Shown: positions 6,941 to 15,332 of the stretch, in pieces
Position numbering within the stretch: the first letter of the stretch is position 1
Layout of the letters: every line of letters starts with the position of its first letter
Source: an uncultured Lachnospiraceae bacterium
GTDB lineage: Bacteria; Bacillota; Clostridia; Lachnospirales; Lachnospiraceae
Reading direction: 5' to 3'
Assembly: GCA_947039785.1 (NCBI GenBank)
Contig: CAMQZX010000007.1
Coordinates: forward strand, 1 to 37,922
Length of the DNA stretch: 37,922 nt
Notes under the pieces: generated by a model
Databases searched by the model: none
Told to the model about the DNA's origin: nothing
The model's input: the letters and a program-made list of their open reading frames with translations, nothing else
Position numbers and translations under genes: made by a program

Positions 6941-8764
6941 TTATTCGTCTTCCACTTCGATCTCGTAGCTATCCTCAAATGGCTGTACCCACTGTTCAGG
7001 ATCTGTATACGGAATAATTGGCAGCAACAGATAAGAAGGATGGTTATTGTCACGGTAAATCTTGTAGGATGTGGTAGTGTTGGAAGGTACCACATTCATA
7101 TTGCCTACTTTACCGGTCCAGGACTCCTTATGGCATTCGTTTGGGCACTGGCTGGTGATTTCCAGCTCAATCCAGTGTCCTGCCGGAATAATCATAGAAG
7201 TTGGATTCATCTCAATCACATACTCACGGACTTCACCTGGCACAACTGGAACAGATACACTGTTGTCATGGACAGGTGCACCAATGGTGGATTTCTCCTT
7301 ATTCAGTGGATGAGAAGCTCTCAGAGCGCCGTAGCGCAGCAGCGGCATTCTGGTTCCATCTGGCAGTACATCAAACAGGCTGCAGACAAAGTTTGCATCC
7401 TCTGCATCGATGGATGCCCACAGATGAAGCTCAATAGGCCCTGTAATTTCTTTTGCCTGCTGGAATCTGGAAGATTTATATACCAACTTGTTAACTTCTG
7501 TGGAGACAGACGGCGGCAGATGTGTAAATCCATCTGGCGGCAGGTCGGAATCCGGCTCTCTGTCCCAGCGAAGTCTGTTAAAGGAACGCAGATACATCTT
7601 TCTCCACTCAGTTCTTGCCAGAGGCCACTCCTTCTCATAACGTGTTCCTGAATTGATGACACAGAATTTATAGGCAGGCTCATCCATGATACCGGTGTCC
7701 ACGCCCTTCATCCAGTGGTCATACCATCTCAGACACTCTTCGTTCAATGCCCGGTATGGCAGCTCCAAACCGTCATATCCTTCCAAAACACCCAGTCTCT
7801 TAGGCACATCCAGTCTGTCGTCGTTCATGGCAGAGAAGATCGGCGGGCTCCATCTGCCCAGCGGTGACCAGGCACAGTGCAGGTATACAGGCACTTTCAC
7901 CTTGTCATACATCTGATTGGCAGAACGCTGTTTCCAATATTCATCATCCAGCGGATGAAGCAGATAATCCAGATAGAAGGTGTGATAGGTGGGCGGCCAG
8001 GTGGTAAGAATCTTGGTAAAATAGGAATTTACCGCAATATCCGGGTCCTGAAGACGCTCTTTCATCATCTCTTTGACCTTCTCTTCCCCATACATTTTCA
8101 ATGACCAGGGAACTGGCTTATTGGCAGGACAAAGCTCCCAATAAATACTCATGTAAGTGGAGGGAACGCCTCCGTAATATCCATGCTGATAATAATCGTC
8201 CACGAATGAGCACGGCATAATACATTTCAGATGAGGCGGCTGCTGTGCTGCTGCCAGAATCTGACAGATTCCAAAATAAGAATATCCGATCATACCCACA
8301 TTGCTGTCACACCACTCCTGCTCTGCGGCCCATTCGATCATATCATAGATATCTTTATGTTCCTGCGGGTTATACACACCGTAAAATTCACCTTCGCTCT
8401 TTCCAATTCCTCTTGGATCTGGAATCACATACGCATAACCTCTTCTTACGAAATAGTCAATATCTCCGGCCTCCAGGCTGTGGTCAAACAGCAGTGATTC
8501 CGGAGGAATTGCTCCTCTTTTGATCCCTTGCATTTCCTTGCTGTAAGCAGACCAGCTCACTAAAGCCGGCACCGGTCCGGCACCTTTTGGAAGATACACA
8601 TCCACACAAAGACGTACTCCATCCCGTAACGTCATCCAAACATCCTCATGACGTTCCACTTCATACTTTGGTCTGGATAATTTATCCAAGTTTTTTACAT
8701 AACGCTTGTCCCAATAATTTGGTAAAACGTCAATCCCCAGAACCTCAGTTAATTTTTTCTTCAT
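6941..8764 (-). CDS. CocE/NonD-family hydrolase (paralogue A)
   Basis: A 607-aa cytoplasmic protein (no signal peptide) of the CocE/NonD (X-Pro dipeptidyl-peptidase, S15-like) superfamily. It has an N-terminal alpha/beta hydrolase domain with LRDGVRLCVDVYLP, VIPDPRGIGKSEGEF and nucleophile elbow GYSYFG (Ser162). A helical cap follows, then a C-terminal jelly-roll with TGPIELHLWASID and GEVREYVIEMNP. The usual acid loop (GGWYD-like) reads CAWSPLGRW and the usual GPWxHG histidine region reads EGYDGLELPYR, so canonical Asp and His are not evident. The start ATG overlaps the permease stop (ATGA). Family members cleave esters, amides or X-Pro peptides; the substrate here is unknown. It is roughly half identical to the protein at 11194-13038. 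Confidence 0.88.
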   Translation of the reverse strand: MKKKLTEVLGIDVLPNYWDKRYVKNLDKLSRPKYEVERHEDVWMTLRDGVRLCVDVYLPKGAGPVPALVSWSAYSKEMQGIKRGAIPPESLLFDHSLEAGDIDYFVRRGYAYVIPDPRGIGKSEGEFYGVYNPQEHKDIYDMIEWAAEQEWCDSNVGMIGYSYFGICQILAAAQQPPHLKCIMPCSFVDDYYQHGYYGGVPSTYMSIYWELCPANKPVPWSLKMYGEEKVKEMMKERLQDPDIAVNSYFTKILTTWPPTYHTFYLDYLLHPLDDEYWKQRSANQMYDKVKVPVYLHCAWSPLGRWSPPIFSAMNDDRLDVPKRLGVLEGYDGLELPYRALNEECLRWYDHWMKGVDTGIMDEPAYKFCVINSGTRYEKEWPLARTEWRKMYLRSFNRLRWDREPDSDLPPDGFTHLPPSVSTEVNKLVYKSSRFQQAKEITGPIELHLWASIDAEDANFVCSLFDVLPDGTRMPLLRYGALRASHPLNKEKSTIGAPVHDNSVSVPVVPGEVREYVIEMNPTSMIIPAGHWIELEITSQCPNECHKESWTGKVGNMNVVPSNTTTSYKIYRDNNHPSYLLLPIIPYTDPEQWVQPFEDSYEIEVEDE

Positions 8765-10137
8765 GATTTACCTCCTGCTTTTGCTTTTTCCTCTAGTTCA
8801 TACCAGGGTTCATATGGTTCTCTCATTTTTTCTAAAATATCATAGCCTTCTTTATTTAGAACATATTTGCGACGGATTATGGTGTAAATAATCGCACAAA
8901 TATAGAAAACCACCATCGTAATCCAGTTCTTGGGTTCCATCTCAAACAATACATAGCTCCCCAGAACTACACACATCACACCGGCAACAACGGTGATGAT
9001 GCAATTTAAAATATGTGGTGTCTTTATGTAAGAATTCTTGTAAGCGTTTGGAAACTTCTTCGGCAGCATAAAAATGCTGAAGAAAATAATTGGTAACAAC
9101 AACAATCCGGGGATTGTGGTAATCTTAACCACGTCATCCAGATTAAAACCTGCCACGATAGCCACAATGGCAATGATAGAGTTTACCCACAGGGAGATTC
9201 CCGGTGCTCCATGCCTGTTCAGCTTACTGATGGCACTTGGAAACAATCCATCACGTGCAGCCGCAAAATTAATTCTGGAAAACATCATCATTGCGGAATT
9301 GACACTGGTAACCACCGCCAAGAGGGCGCCGCCGGACACAAAGAATAATAACATTGCCGGGCTTAAAAACTTTCCTGCAACTGTTGCCAGATTATCAATC
9401 TCATAAAAATTCGGCATTACGCCCACGGTCACATATGCAACAGCCGCATAAATAATTGCAGTAGCCAAAGTACTGACCAGATAAGCGATGGGGACGTTCT
9501 TACCTGGATTTTCAATTTCCTCTGCAGAATAATACAGCACGTTGGCACCGATCAGACTTCCATGCATGATTCCCATGGCAGCCCACAGAGAACCGATCTG
9601 GATGGTGGAGGAAATCACTTCACTGAAGGAAACAACCGTAGCTCCCCAGCCACCAAAAATATAAATTCCCAGTGCTACCAGTAAAATTGCCACGCAGATA
9701 TTCTGTACATTGGAAGAAAACTTGATTCCGTACCAGGACACGATTGTAAAGATTACAATACATGCAACTGCCGCCACTTGATCCGGGCAGGCCGGCACCA
9801 GCATACAGAAGTAGGTAGAAAAGGTTAGTGCCATGGTGGCAATTTTCATCACACCTACCACCAGCTCATTGAAGGCATCCCAAGCTCCCATCAGCGGATG
9901 TACCAGTCTTGTCAGATACATGTAAGACCCACCGTTAGCCGGAAGAGCGGAAACTAAAAGCATCTCGGGAATACTGCGCAGAAATACGAACAGAGCTGCA
10001 CAGATAAAACCGATTACAATACCATTGCCCCCAATGATCTTGATTGCGATGGGAGTAGTCGCAAATACACTTGCACCAATAATACTGCCAATTCCCATCA
10101 GGATACACGATAACAACTTCATTTTCTGTTTCTTCAT
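8761..10137 (-). CDS. APC-superfamily amino-acid permease
   Basis: A 458-aa membrane protein with about 12 helices. The N-terminal helix pair (MGIGSIIGASVFATTPIAIK, a GSIIGAS-type substrate loop) and the later ALPANGGSYMYLTRL motif are characteristic of amino acid-polyamine-organocation permeases. It probably imports an amino acid, amine or related compound into the cytoplasm. It is the first gene of the minus-strand operon and overlaps the CocE hydrolase by ATGA, so transport and hydrolysis look coupled. GAGGGTGACGA precedes the ATG. The upstream region carries a Crp-type palindrome and -10 box (10177-10219). Confidence 0.92.
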   Translation of the reverse strand: MKKQKMKLLSCILMGIGSIIGASVFATTPIAIKIIGGNGIVIGFICAALFVFLRSIPEMLLVSALPANGGSYMYLTRLVHPLMGAWDAFNELVVGVMKIATMALTFSTYFCMLVPACPDQVAAVACIVIFTIVSWYGIKFSSNVQNICVAILLVALGIYIFGGWGATVVSFSEVISSTIQIGSLWAAMGIMHGSLIGANVLYYSAEEIENPGKNVPIAYLVSTLATAIIYAAVAYVTVGVMPNFYEIDNLATVAGKFLSPAMLLFFVSGGALLAVVTSVNSAMMMFSRINFAAARDGLFPSAISKLNRHGAPGISLWVNSIIAIVAIVAGFNLDDVVKITTIPGLLLLPIIFFSIFMLPKKFPNAYKNSYIKTPHILNCIITVVAGVMCVVLGSYVLFEMEPKNWITMVVFYICAIIYTIIRRKYVLNKEGYDILEKMREPYEPWYELEEKAKAGGKS

Positions 10138-10176
10138 TCGTCACCCTCTTTTCTTTCTGAAATTTTCGATGGGTCA

Positions 10177-10219
10177 AATATATCAGACTTTTCTTTCAGG
10201 GAATGTCATTTACACGACA
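10177..10219 (-). promoter_or_regulatory. promoter and predicted Crp/Fnr operator of the permease operon
   Basis: On the minus strand the 16-bp near-palindrome TGTCGTGTAAATGACA (10204-10219) is followed after 21 nt by TATATT (10177-10182). With a start 7 nt past the -10, the operator centre falls at -41.5, the class II activator position. The same arrangement recurs upstream of the second hydrolase. Confidence 0.65.
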
Positions 10220-10302
10220 CAGTCATTTTTTTCTTCTTTTCATTTTTTTCAAACTATGCTAAGATTGGCATATGTTAAATTTATACAAAGGAGTCATATG
10301 CT

Positions 10303-11028
10303 ATGTACGAAAGTAAAAATCTATCTATGTCATCTGCAGAAACCTCTGAAATCTTACACACTTTAAAGGCAACTCCTCTTTTTTCAGAGCTTCCCCGCAA
10401 ACAACTGGCCGACCTTTCCAGTCACTGCCGATTGATTCACAAGAAAAAGGGAAGTGTCATTTATCGCAAAGAAGACTCCTCCAATCACCTCTATATCATA
10501 AAATCCGGCTCCATTATGGAATCTGTCTTTTATGGCAGCAGCGCCGATGTCATCGTAAAGATTCGAAATAAAGGAGAATACTTCGGAGAAATGGGAATGC
10601 TCTCCAACAATTCCTATCCCAACACTGCCCTGTCTCTGGAAAACAGCACATTAATCACCATTCCTCAATCCTATTTTCTGGACACTGTTTGGAGTAATAC
10701 TTGCGTTTGTAAGGTTATCATACGGGAACTCATTGACCGTCTGCTGAATTCTGCAGAAAACATGGTCAATGTCATGTATCTGGACGCCCCCGGCCGCCTT
10801 GCATCCACCATCGTTAATCTTGCCACCAGCACCCGGCAAAAAAGCTCCAATATCCGGGTTACTCAGAGCGCTTTGGCTTCCTCCAGCGGTATGGCACGGC
10901 AGACAGCCGCCAAGATTCTCGGAGACTGGCGCAAGGAAGGTATCATCTCCACGGAGCGGGGACGTTTCCGTGTATTGGATTTTGATAAGCTGCTTACTAT
11001 TATCCTGGAAAGCGAAATACGAAATTAA
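10303..11028 (+). CDS. Crp/Fnr-family transcription regulator
   Basis: A 241-aa regulator. The N-terminal cyclic-nucleotide-binding-type beta-barrel covers about residues 20-140 (PLFSELPRKQL, LYIIKSGSI, GEYFGEMGML). A dimer helix follows, then a C-terminal winged helix with recognition helix SSGMARQTAAKILGDWRKEG (about 190-210). The helix carries Arg-Gln where Crp has Arg-Glu, which fits operators TGTCR-N6-TGACA rather than TGTGA-N6-TCACA. No Fnr-type N-terminal cysteine cluster is seen, so the effector is unknown. It sits between the permease operon and the second hydrolase, both preceded by such sites. AAAGGAG lies 9 nt before the ATG; an upstream out-of-frame ATG at 10298 is unlikely to be used. 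Confidence 0.92.
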   Translation: MYESKNLSMSSAETSEILHTLKATPLFSELPRKQLADLSSHCRLIHKKKGSVIYRKEDSSNHLYIIKSGSIMESVFYGSSADVIVKIRNKGEYFGEMGMLSNNSYPNTALSLENSTLITIPQSYFLDTVWSNTCVCKVIIRELIDRLLNSAENMVNVMYLDAPGRLASTIVNLATSTRQKSSNIRVTQSALASSSGMARQTAAKILGDWRKEGIISTERGRFRVLDFDKLLTIILESEIRN

Positions 11029-11088
11029 AATAGCACGCTCTAATATGCCGGCATTATAGCACGCGAACGTGGTAAAGTACTTTCTAAA

Positions 11089-11114
11089 AAATCTGGTCTT
11101 AGCCAGATTTTTTT
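11089..11114 (+). terminator. terminator of the Crp/Fnr gene
   Basis: The stem AAATCTGG (11089-11096) / CCAGATTT (11103-11110) is followed by TTTT. It ends 5 nt before the next operator, isolating the regulator from the downstream hydrolase promoter. Confidence 0.88.
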
Positions 11115-11119
11115 CGTTG

Positions 11120-11162
11120 TGTCACATTTTTGACAGACAGCGGATGTTTTTTGGCCTATAAT
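11120..11162 (+). promoter_or_regulatory. promoter and predicted Crp/Fnr operator of the second CocE hydrolase
   Basis: A palindrome with perfect 5-bp arms, TGTCACATTTTTGACA (11120-11135), is followed after 21 nt by a perfect TATAAT (11157-11162). The operator centre is at -41.5 from the predicted start. Its right half-site doubles as a TTGACA, but the spacer from it to the -10 is too long (21 nt), consistent with activator dependence. Confidence 0.72.
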
Positions 11163-11193
11163 CAATTCAACAAAAACGTACAGGAGGTACAAC

Positions 11194-13038
11194 ATGAATC
11201 AAGATAAATTTTTAGAAATGACCGGTCTGGAAAAAGTTCCTGTATATTGGGACCGCAGATACACAAAAAATCTGGACAAATTATCAAAGCCAATTTATAC
11301 CATGAAACTGGAAGAAGACGTAGAAGTAATCCTTCGTGACGGTACCAAAACTTATGTGGACGTTTATCATCCGGCAGAGCTGGAGGCCGCGCCTTCCCTG
11401 ATCGCATATTCTGCCTACAGCAAAAAAATGCAGAGAATGCGCCATGGTTCCCTTCCGGGAGCATCCAACTATTTTGACCACAGCCTGGAAGCCGGAGATA
11501 TTGAATTTTTCGTAACAAGAGGTTATACCTTTATTATTCCGGATGGACGTGGAATCGGAAGAAGTGAAGGAGAATATCTGGGCGTATACAATCCCCAGGA
11601 GCAGGAAGATGTTTACGATTACATTGAATGGGCCGGAACAGAATGCCAGTGGAGTACCGAGAAAGTAGCTTTGTTGGGATATTCCTACTTTGGAATCATT
11701 CAAGCTCTCGTAGCAGCCCTGCAGCCGCCCCATCTGGTATGTATCATGCCCCTTAGCTATACCGATGACTACTATCAGCATGGTTATTACGGAGGCGTGG
11801 CCGATACTTACATGAACATGTATTGGGAGCTTTGCCCTTCCAACAATCCAGTACCATGGACCACAAAAATGATGTCTGAAGAAGAAATGAAGAAGAGAAT
11901 CGAAGAGGTTCAGGAAGACCCCGATATCGCCATCAATACCTATTTCAGCAAGATTTTCAACGTTTGGCCGCCCAAATACCATACTTTCTATCTGGATTAT
12001 CTTCTTCATCCACAGGAGGATGACTTCTGGCGTCCGCGTTCCATGAAATACAAATACGACAAACTCAAAGTTCCTGTATACTTTAAATGCGGATGGGCGC
12101 CACAGGGGCGCTGGTCAGCTCCTGTATTCAACGCCATGAACTCTGAGGAATTGAACGTATACAAACGCTGCGGAGTTATGGAAGGCTACAACGGAATGGA
12201 GCTTCCTTACCGCTTCATGAACGAAGAAATGCTGCGCTGGTATGACTACTGGATGAAAGGCATTGACACTGGTATCATCGACGAGCCTCCCATGAAGCTG
12301 AATATTCTGGGAAGAGGCTACCGTTATGAACATGAGTATCCGCTGGCAAGAACCCATTGGAAAAAGCTGTACCTGCACACTTTTGGAAACCTGCGCTGGG
12401 AGCCTGTGGTAGAGGGGAATCTGCCACCTGACAGCTTCACCCACAGACCGCCTCACATCACCACCGAAGTGGAAAGCCTGATTTACCGCACCGACCGACT
12501 GAGCAGACCGACTGAGTTTACAGGTCCCATCGAGCTTCATCTGTGGGCTTCCATCGACAGTACCGACGCAAACTTTATTGTTAAATTGTGGCAAATTACT
12601 CCTGGTGGAACCAGAATGCCTGTTTGCCGTACCGGTTCCCTGAAGGCTTCCTATCCTCTGGATAAGGAAAAGAGCAAGATTGGCCGTCCGGTGCACGATT
12701 ACACCAAACGTATCCCGGTAACTCCAGGAGAAATCAGAGAATACGTCATTGAAATCAATCCAATTGGTATGGTATTCCCTGCAGGCTCTCAGATTGAACT
12801 GGAAATCAAAGCCATGGACAACTTTGAACCGCAAAAAGGCGCATGGCAGGCAAAGATGGATCACCTGGGACCAATTCCAAGTGCAACCACCATCAATTAC
12901 AAAATTTACCGCGACAAAGATTACCCTTCTTATATCTTAATGCCATATATCCCGGAAACTCCAGGCGAGCTTTGGCTGCAGCCAGTGGTGGATGATGATA
13001 TTGTGGTTGGAGGAAGCGGAAAGGGCAACACTCATTGA
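11194..13038 (+). CDS. CocE/NonD-family hydrolase (paralogue B)
   Basis: A 614-aa cytoplasmic paralogue of the 6941-8764 protein, alignable end to end with about half identical residues by eye. It shares the N-terminal KVPVYWDRRYTKNLDKLSKP, the IIPDGRGIGRSEGEY motif, nucleophile elbow GYSYFG (Ser164), DDYYQHGYYGGV and the C-terminal jelly-roll with TGPIELHLWASID. As in paralogue A, the canonical acid and histidine loops are replaced (CGWAPQGRW and EGYNGMELPYR). It is transcribed alone behind a TGTCA-N6-TGACA operator, with AGGAGG before the ATG and a hairpin terminator after it. The reaction is probably hydrolysis of an amide, ester or peptide; the substrate is unknown. Confidence 0.88.
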   Translation: MNQDKFLEMTGLEKVPVYWDRRYTKNLDKLSKPIYTMKLEEDVEVILRDGTKTYVDVYHPAELEAAPSLIAYSAYSKKMQRMRHGSLPGASNYFDHSLEAGDIEFFVTRGYTFIIPDGRGIGRSEGEYLGVYNPQEQEDVYDYIEWAGTECQWSTEKVALLGYSYFGIIQALVAALQPPHLVCIMPLSYTDDYYQHGYYGGVADTYMNMYWELCPSNNPVPWTTKMMSEEEMKKRIEEVQEDPDIAINTYFSKIFNVWPPKYHTFYLDYLLHPQEDDFWRPRSMKYKYDKLKVPVYFKCGWAPQGRWSAPVFNAMNSEELNVYKRCGVMEGYNGMELPYRFMNEEMLRWYDYWMKGIDTGIIDEPPMKLNILGRGYRYEHEYPLARTHWKKLYLHTFGNLRWEPVVEGNLPPDSFTHRPPHITTEVESLIYRTDRLSRPTEFTGPIELHLWASIDSTDANFIVKLWQITPGGTRMPVCRTGSLKASYPLDKEKSKIGRPVHDYTKRIPVTPGEIREYVIEINPIGMVFPAGSQIELEIKAMDNFEPQKGAWQAKMDHLGPIPSATTINYKIYRDKDYPSYILMPYIPETPGELWLQPVVDDDIVVGGSGKGNTH

Positions 13039-13084
13039 TTTCATCGTGAGAAAGGCGATGTCAATTCGCATAGCCCAAAACAAT

Positions 13085-13121
13085 AAGACAGACTTATATG
13101 TATCTGCTATAAGTCTGTCTT
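13085..13121. terminator. bidirectional terminator between convergent genes
   Basis: A 14-bp perfect stem, AAGACAGACTTATA (13085-13098) with TATAAGTCTGTCTT (13108-13121), and a 9-nt loop separate the plus-strand hydrolase from the 3' end of the minus-strand mannan operon. Confidence 0.75.
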
Positions 13122-13133
13122 ACTTATATATCT

Positions 13134-15332
13134 TTATTCATCCAAACATCTAAAATGAAGTAATCTGCTTACAAAATCACCTTTTTCCGGCGCTGCCAAA
13201 TAGCCGCCATACATCAGCAAATCACCTCCAAACAGCTCTCCTGTCTCTTCCAGCCTATAACAGGATTTTTCATCCAGCCCTTTCAGATACAGTTTTCTGC
13301 TTTTTACATTGGCTTTTGCCAAAACTTGCACATAGGTTACCAACGCTTCCCGTTGATCTTTCGATACTATCATCCAACAATCATAGAGATGATTATCCAT
13401 CCAGGATGCAATTCGGTAATAGTCACCGTCTTGTATTAAACGATGATACTCATGGTACATCTGAATCTGTTTTCTGATTCTTTCCCGTTCCTTATCCGTA
13501 AGCTTTGTAATATCCAGTTCATAGCCAAAAGTCCCTGACAAAGCCACGTGGCCTCTTGTTTTCAAGGGTGTTATCCGCCCCACAATATGATTTGGACAGG
13601 TACTTACATGGGCACCTATACAAGACAGCGGATAAAGAAGGGCTGTTCCTTCCTGAATGGTAAGCCGTTCTATGGCATCTGTATCATCAGAGCACCAGAT
13701 TTGAGGACTGTAATAAAGCATTCCCGGATCAAAACGAGCACCTCCGCCGGAACAGTTTTCCAGAAGCAGCCCGGGGAACTCATGAATCAAACGTTCCTGT
13801 AATTGGTAAACTCCAAGAACATATCGATGCAATACTTCTCCTTGCTTTTCTCCTGTAAGGAAGCTGCTTCCCACATCAGTAAGCTGACGATTCATATCCC
13901 ATTTTACGTAAGAAATATCTGCATTCCTCAAAATCGAGGCTACACATTCATAGACATAGTCCACCACTTCCTGACAGGAAAGGTCCAACACATATTGTGC
14001 ACGGCTCATAGATGGTACTCGTCCCGGTATCTGCAGCGTCCAATCCGGATGGGCACGATACAAATCGGAATCCGGCGAGATCATTTCCGGCTCAAACCAG
14101 ATTCCAAAGGCCAAGCCCTCTGCTTTCACCCGCTCCACTAAGGCACTTATCCCTCCTGGAAGCTTCTCTTCATTGACCTTCCAGTCGCCTAGAGAACTGT
14201 CATCACTGCTTCGGTGTCCAAACCATCCATCGTCCATCACCAGCATCTCTATTCCCAACGTACCCGCTTCTCTTGCAATTTCTACAAGATAGTCAGCGTC
14301 AAAATCAAAGTATGCCGCCTCCCAGGTATTTATGAGAATGGGACGTTTCCTGTGAAGATAGGGACTGCGTATTAAATGATTGCGATAGAAATCATGCAGA
14401 GCCCTGCTCATTTTTCCCAGGCCCTGGTCTGAATAGATGCACACGACTTCCGGGGCCTGAAAGCTGCTTCCTGGCTCTAACACCCATTCAAAGCCCTCCG
14501 GATGAATTCCCATAACCATTCGCACAGAGTCAAATTGACTGTCTTCTGCCGCAGCTAAGAAATTGCCGGAATATACAAAGTGCATCCCATAGACCTCCCC
14601 ACAATCCTGGGTACAGCCCGGACTTGTCAGTGCCAAAAAAGGATGTTCCTGATGACTGGACTCACCGCGATTGGAAGAGACAACATGCTTCCCACTCCTC
14701 AAAGGATATTTTGTCATATGACGTTCTCTCGCCCAGGAGCCTGATAAGACCAGCACTTCATAATTATTCTGGTCCATATCCAGACAAGCACTGAACACTT
14801 TCTCAATATACAGTTTTTTTTGACCTGTATTAAGCAGGCGAACACTTCGGACAATGACATCCGAGTCCTCAAAAATACTATAACTGAGAACCACCTGCAG
14901 TCCAATACATGAATCACTGCATAAAATTTCCAAGGTCTGAACTTGACGTCCTTCCTTTCCAAATGTAGACGGAAGACCTGCAAGCACCGGCTTTTCCTCC
15001 AAAATCCGATGACTTACATAAGATAATTCACAACCGCGATATCCACTTTCTGTCCGTACAATCAGACAACTCTCCCGATAATCTCCCACCCCATAGACAG
15101 AATATTCCCAGGGAAAAGCATCCATAAAAGAACACTTTTCACGCAAATTAACAGAAGGAACAAAAGGGGCATCTTTCGTCCTCAAATACGCATATGCCCC
15201 CTGACAGTTTCTCAGTTTTCTTCCGTAATAAATATGCCCCACATAGGTTCCATCGACGATTCCCAACAGATATGTGGTAGTTTGGGTATTTAATTGAAAT
15301 ATGTTTTCTTTCTCATAGTATTGAATACTCAT
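13134..15332 (-). CDS. GH36 alpha-galactosidase
   Basis: A 732-aa cytoplasmic enzyme (no signal peptide) that removes alpha-1,6-galactose from galacto(gluco)manno-oligosaccharides. An N-terminal beta-supersandwich (about 1-320) is followed by the catalytic barrel with MLVMDDGWFG, FGIWFEPEMI, the nucleophile in YVKWDMNR (Asp479), ENCSGGGARFD and the acid/base region IWCSDDTDAI (Asp549). A C-terminal beta-domain closes the protein. Length and motif order fit bacterial GH36 subgroup I. It is the last gene of the mannan operon; its ATG overlaps the stop of the upstream ManA-ROK gene (ATGA), so translation is probably coupled. Intracellular position implies galactosylated oligosaccharides are imported intact. 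Confidence 0.95.
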   Translation of the reverse strand: MSIQYYEKENIFQLNTQTTTYLLGIVDGTYVGHIYYGRKLRNCQGAYAYLRTKDAPFVPSVNLREKCSFMDAFPWEYSVYGVGDYRESCLIVRTESGYRGCELSYVSHRILEEKPVLAGLPSTFGKEGRQVQTLEILCSDSCIGLQVVLSYSIFEDSDVIVRSVRLLNTGQKKLYIEKVFSACLDMDQNNYEVLVLSGSWARERHMTKYPLRSGKHVVSSNRGESSHQEHPFLALTSPGCTQDCGEVYGMHFVYSGNFLAAAEDSQFDSVRMVMGIHPEGFEWVLEPGSSFQAPEVVCIYSDQGLGKMSRALHDFYRNHLIRSPYLHRKRPILINTWEAAYFDFDADYLVEIAREAGTLGIEMLVMDDGWFGHRSSDDSSLGDWKVNEEKLPGGISALVERVKAEGLAFGIWFEPEMISPDSDLYRAHPDWTLQIPGRVPSMSRAQYVLDLSCQEVVDYVYECVASILRNADISYVKWDMNRQLTDVGSSFLTGEKQGEVLHRYVLGVYQLQERLIHEFPGLLLENCSGGGARFDPGMLYYSPQIWCSDDTDAIERLTIQEGTALLYPLSCIGAHVSTCPNHIVGRITPLKTRGHVALSGTFGYELDITKLTDKERERIRKQIQMYHEYHRLIQDGDYYRIASWMDNHLYDCWMIVSKDQREALVTYVQVLAKANVKSRKLYLKGLDEKSCYRLEETGELFGGDLLMYGGYLAAPEKGDFVSRLLHFRCLDE

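Noticed and set aside
10303..11028. Regulator as a true CooA (haem CO sensor) or Fnr (Fe-S)
   Set aside because: Only the operator half-site and Arg-Gln resemble CooA; no carbon-monoxide dehydrogenase genes are nearby and no Fnr cysteine cluster is present.
11284..12864. Long antisense frames (241 and 249 aa) opposite the second CocE hydrolase
   Set aside because: Antisense shadows of a well-supported gene, with no family features.
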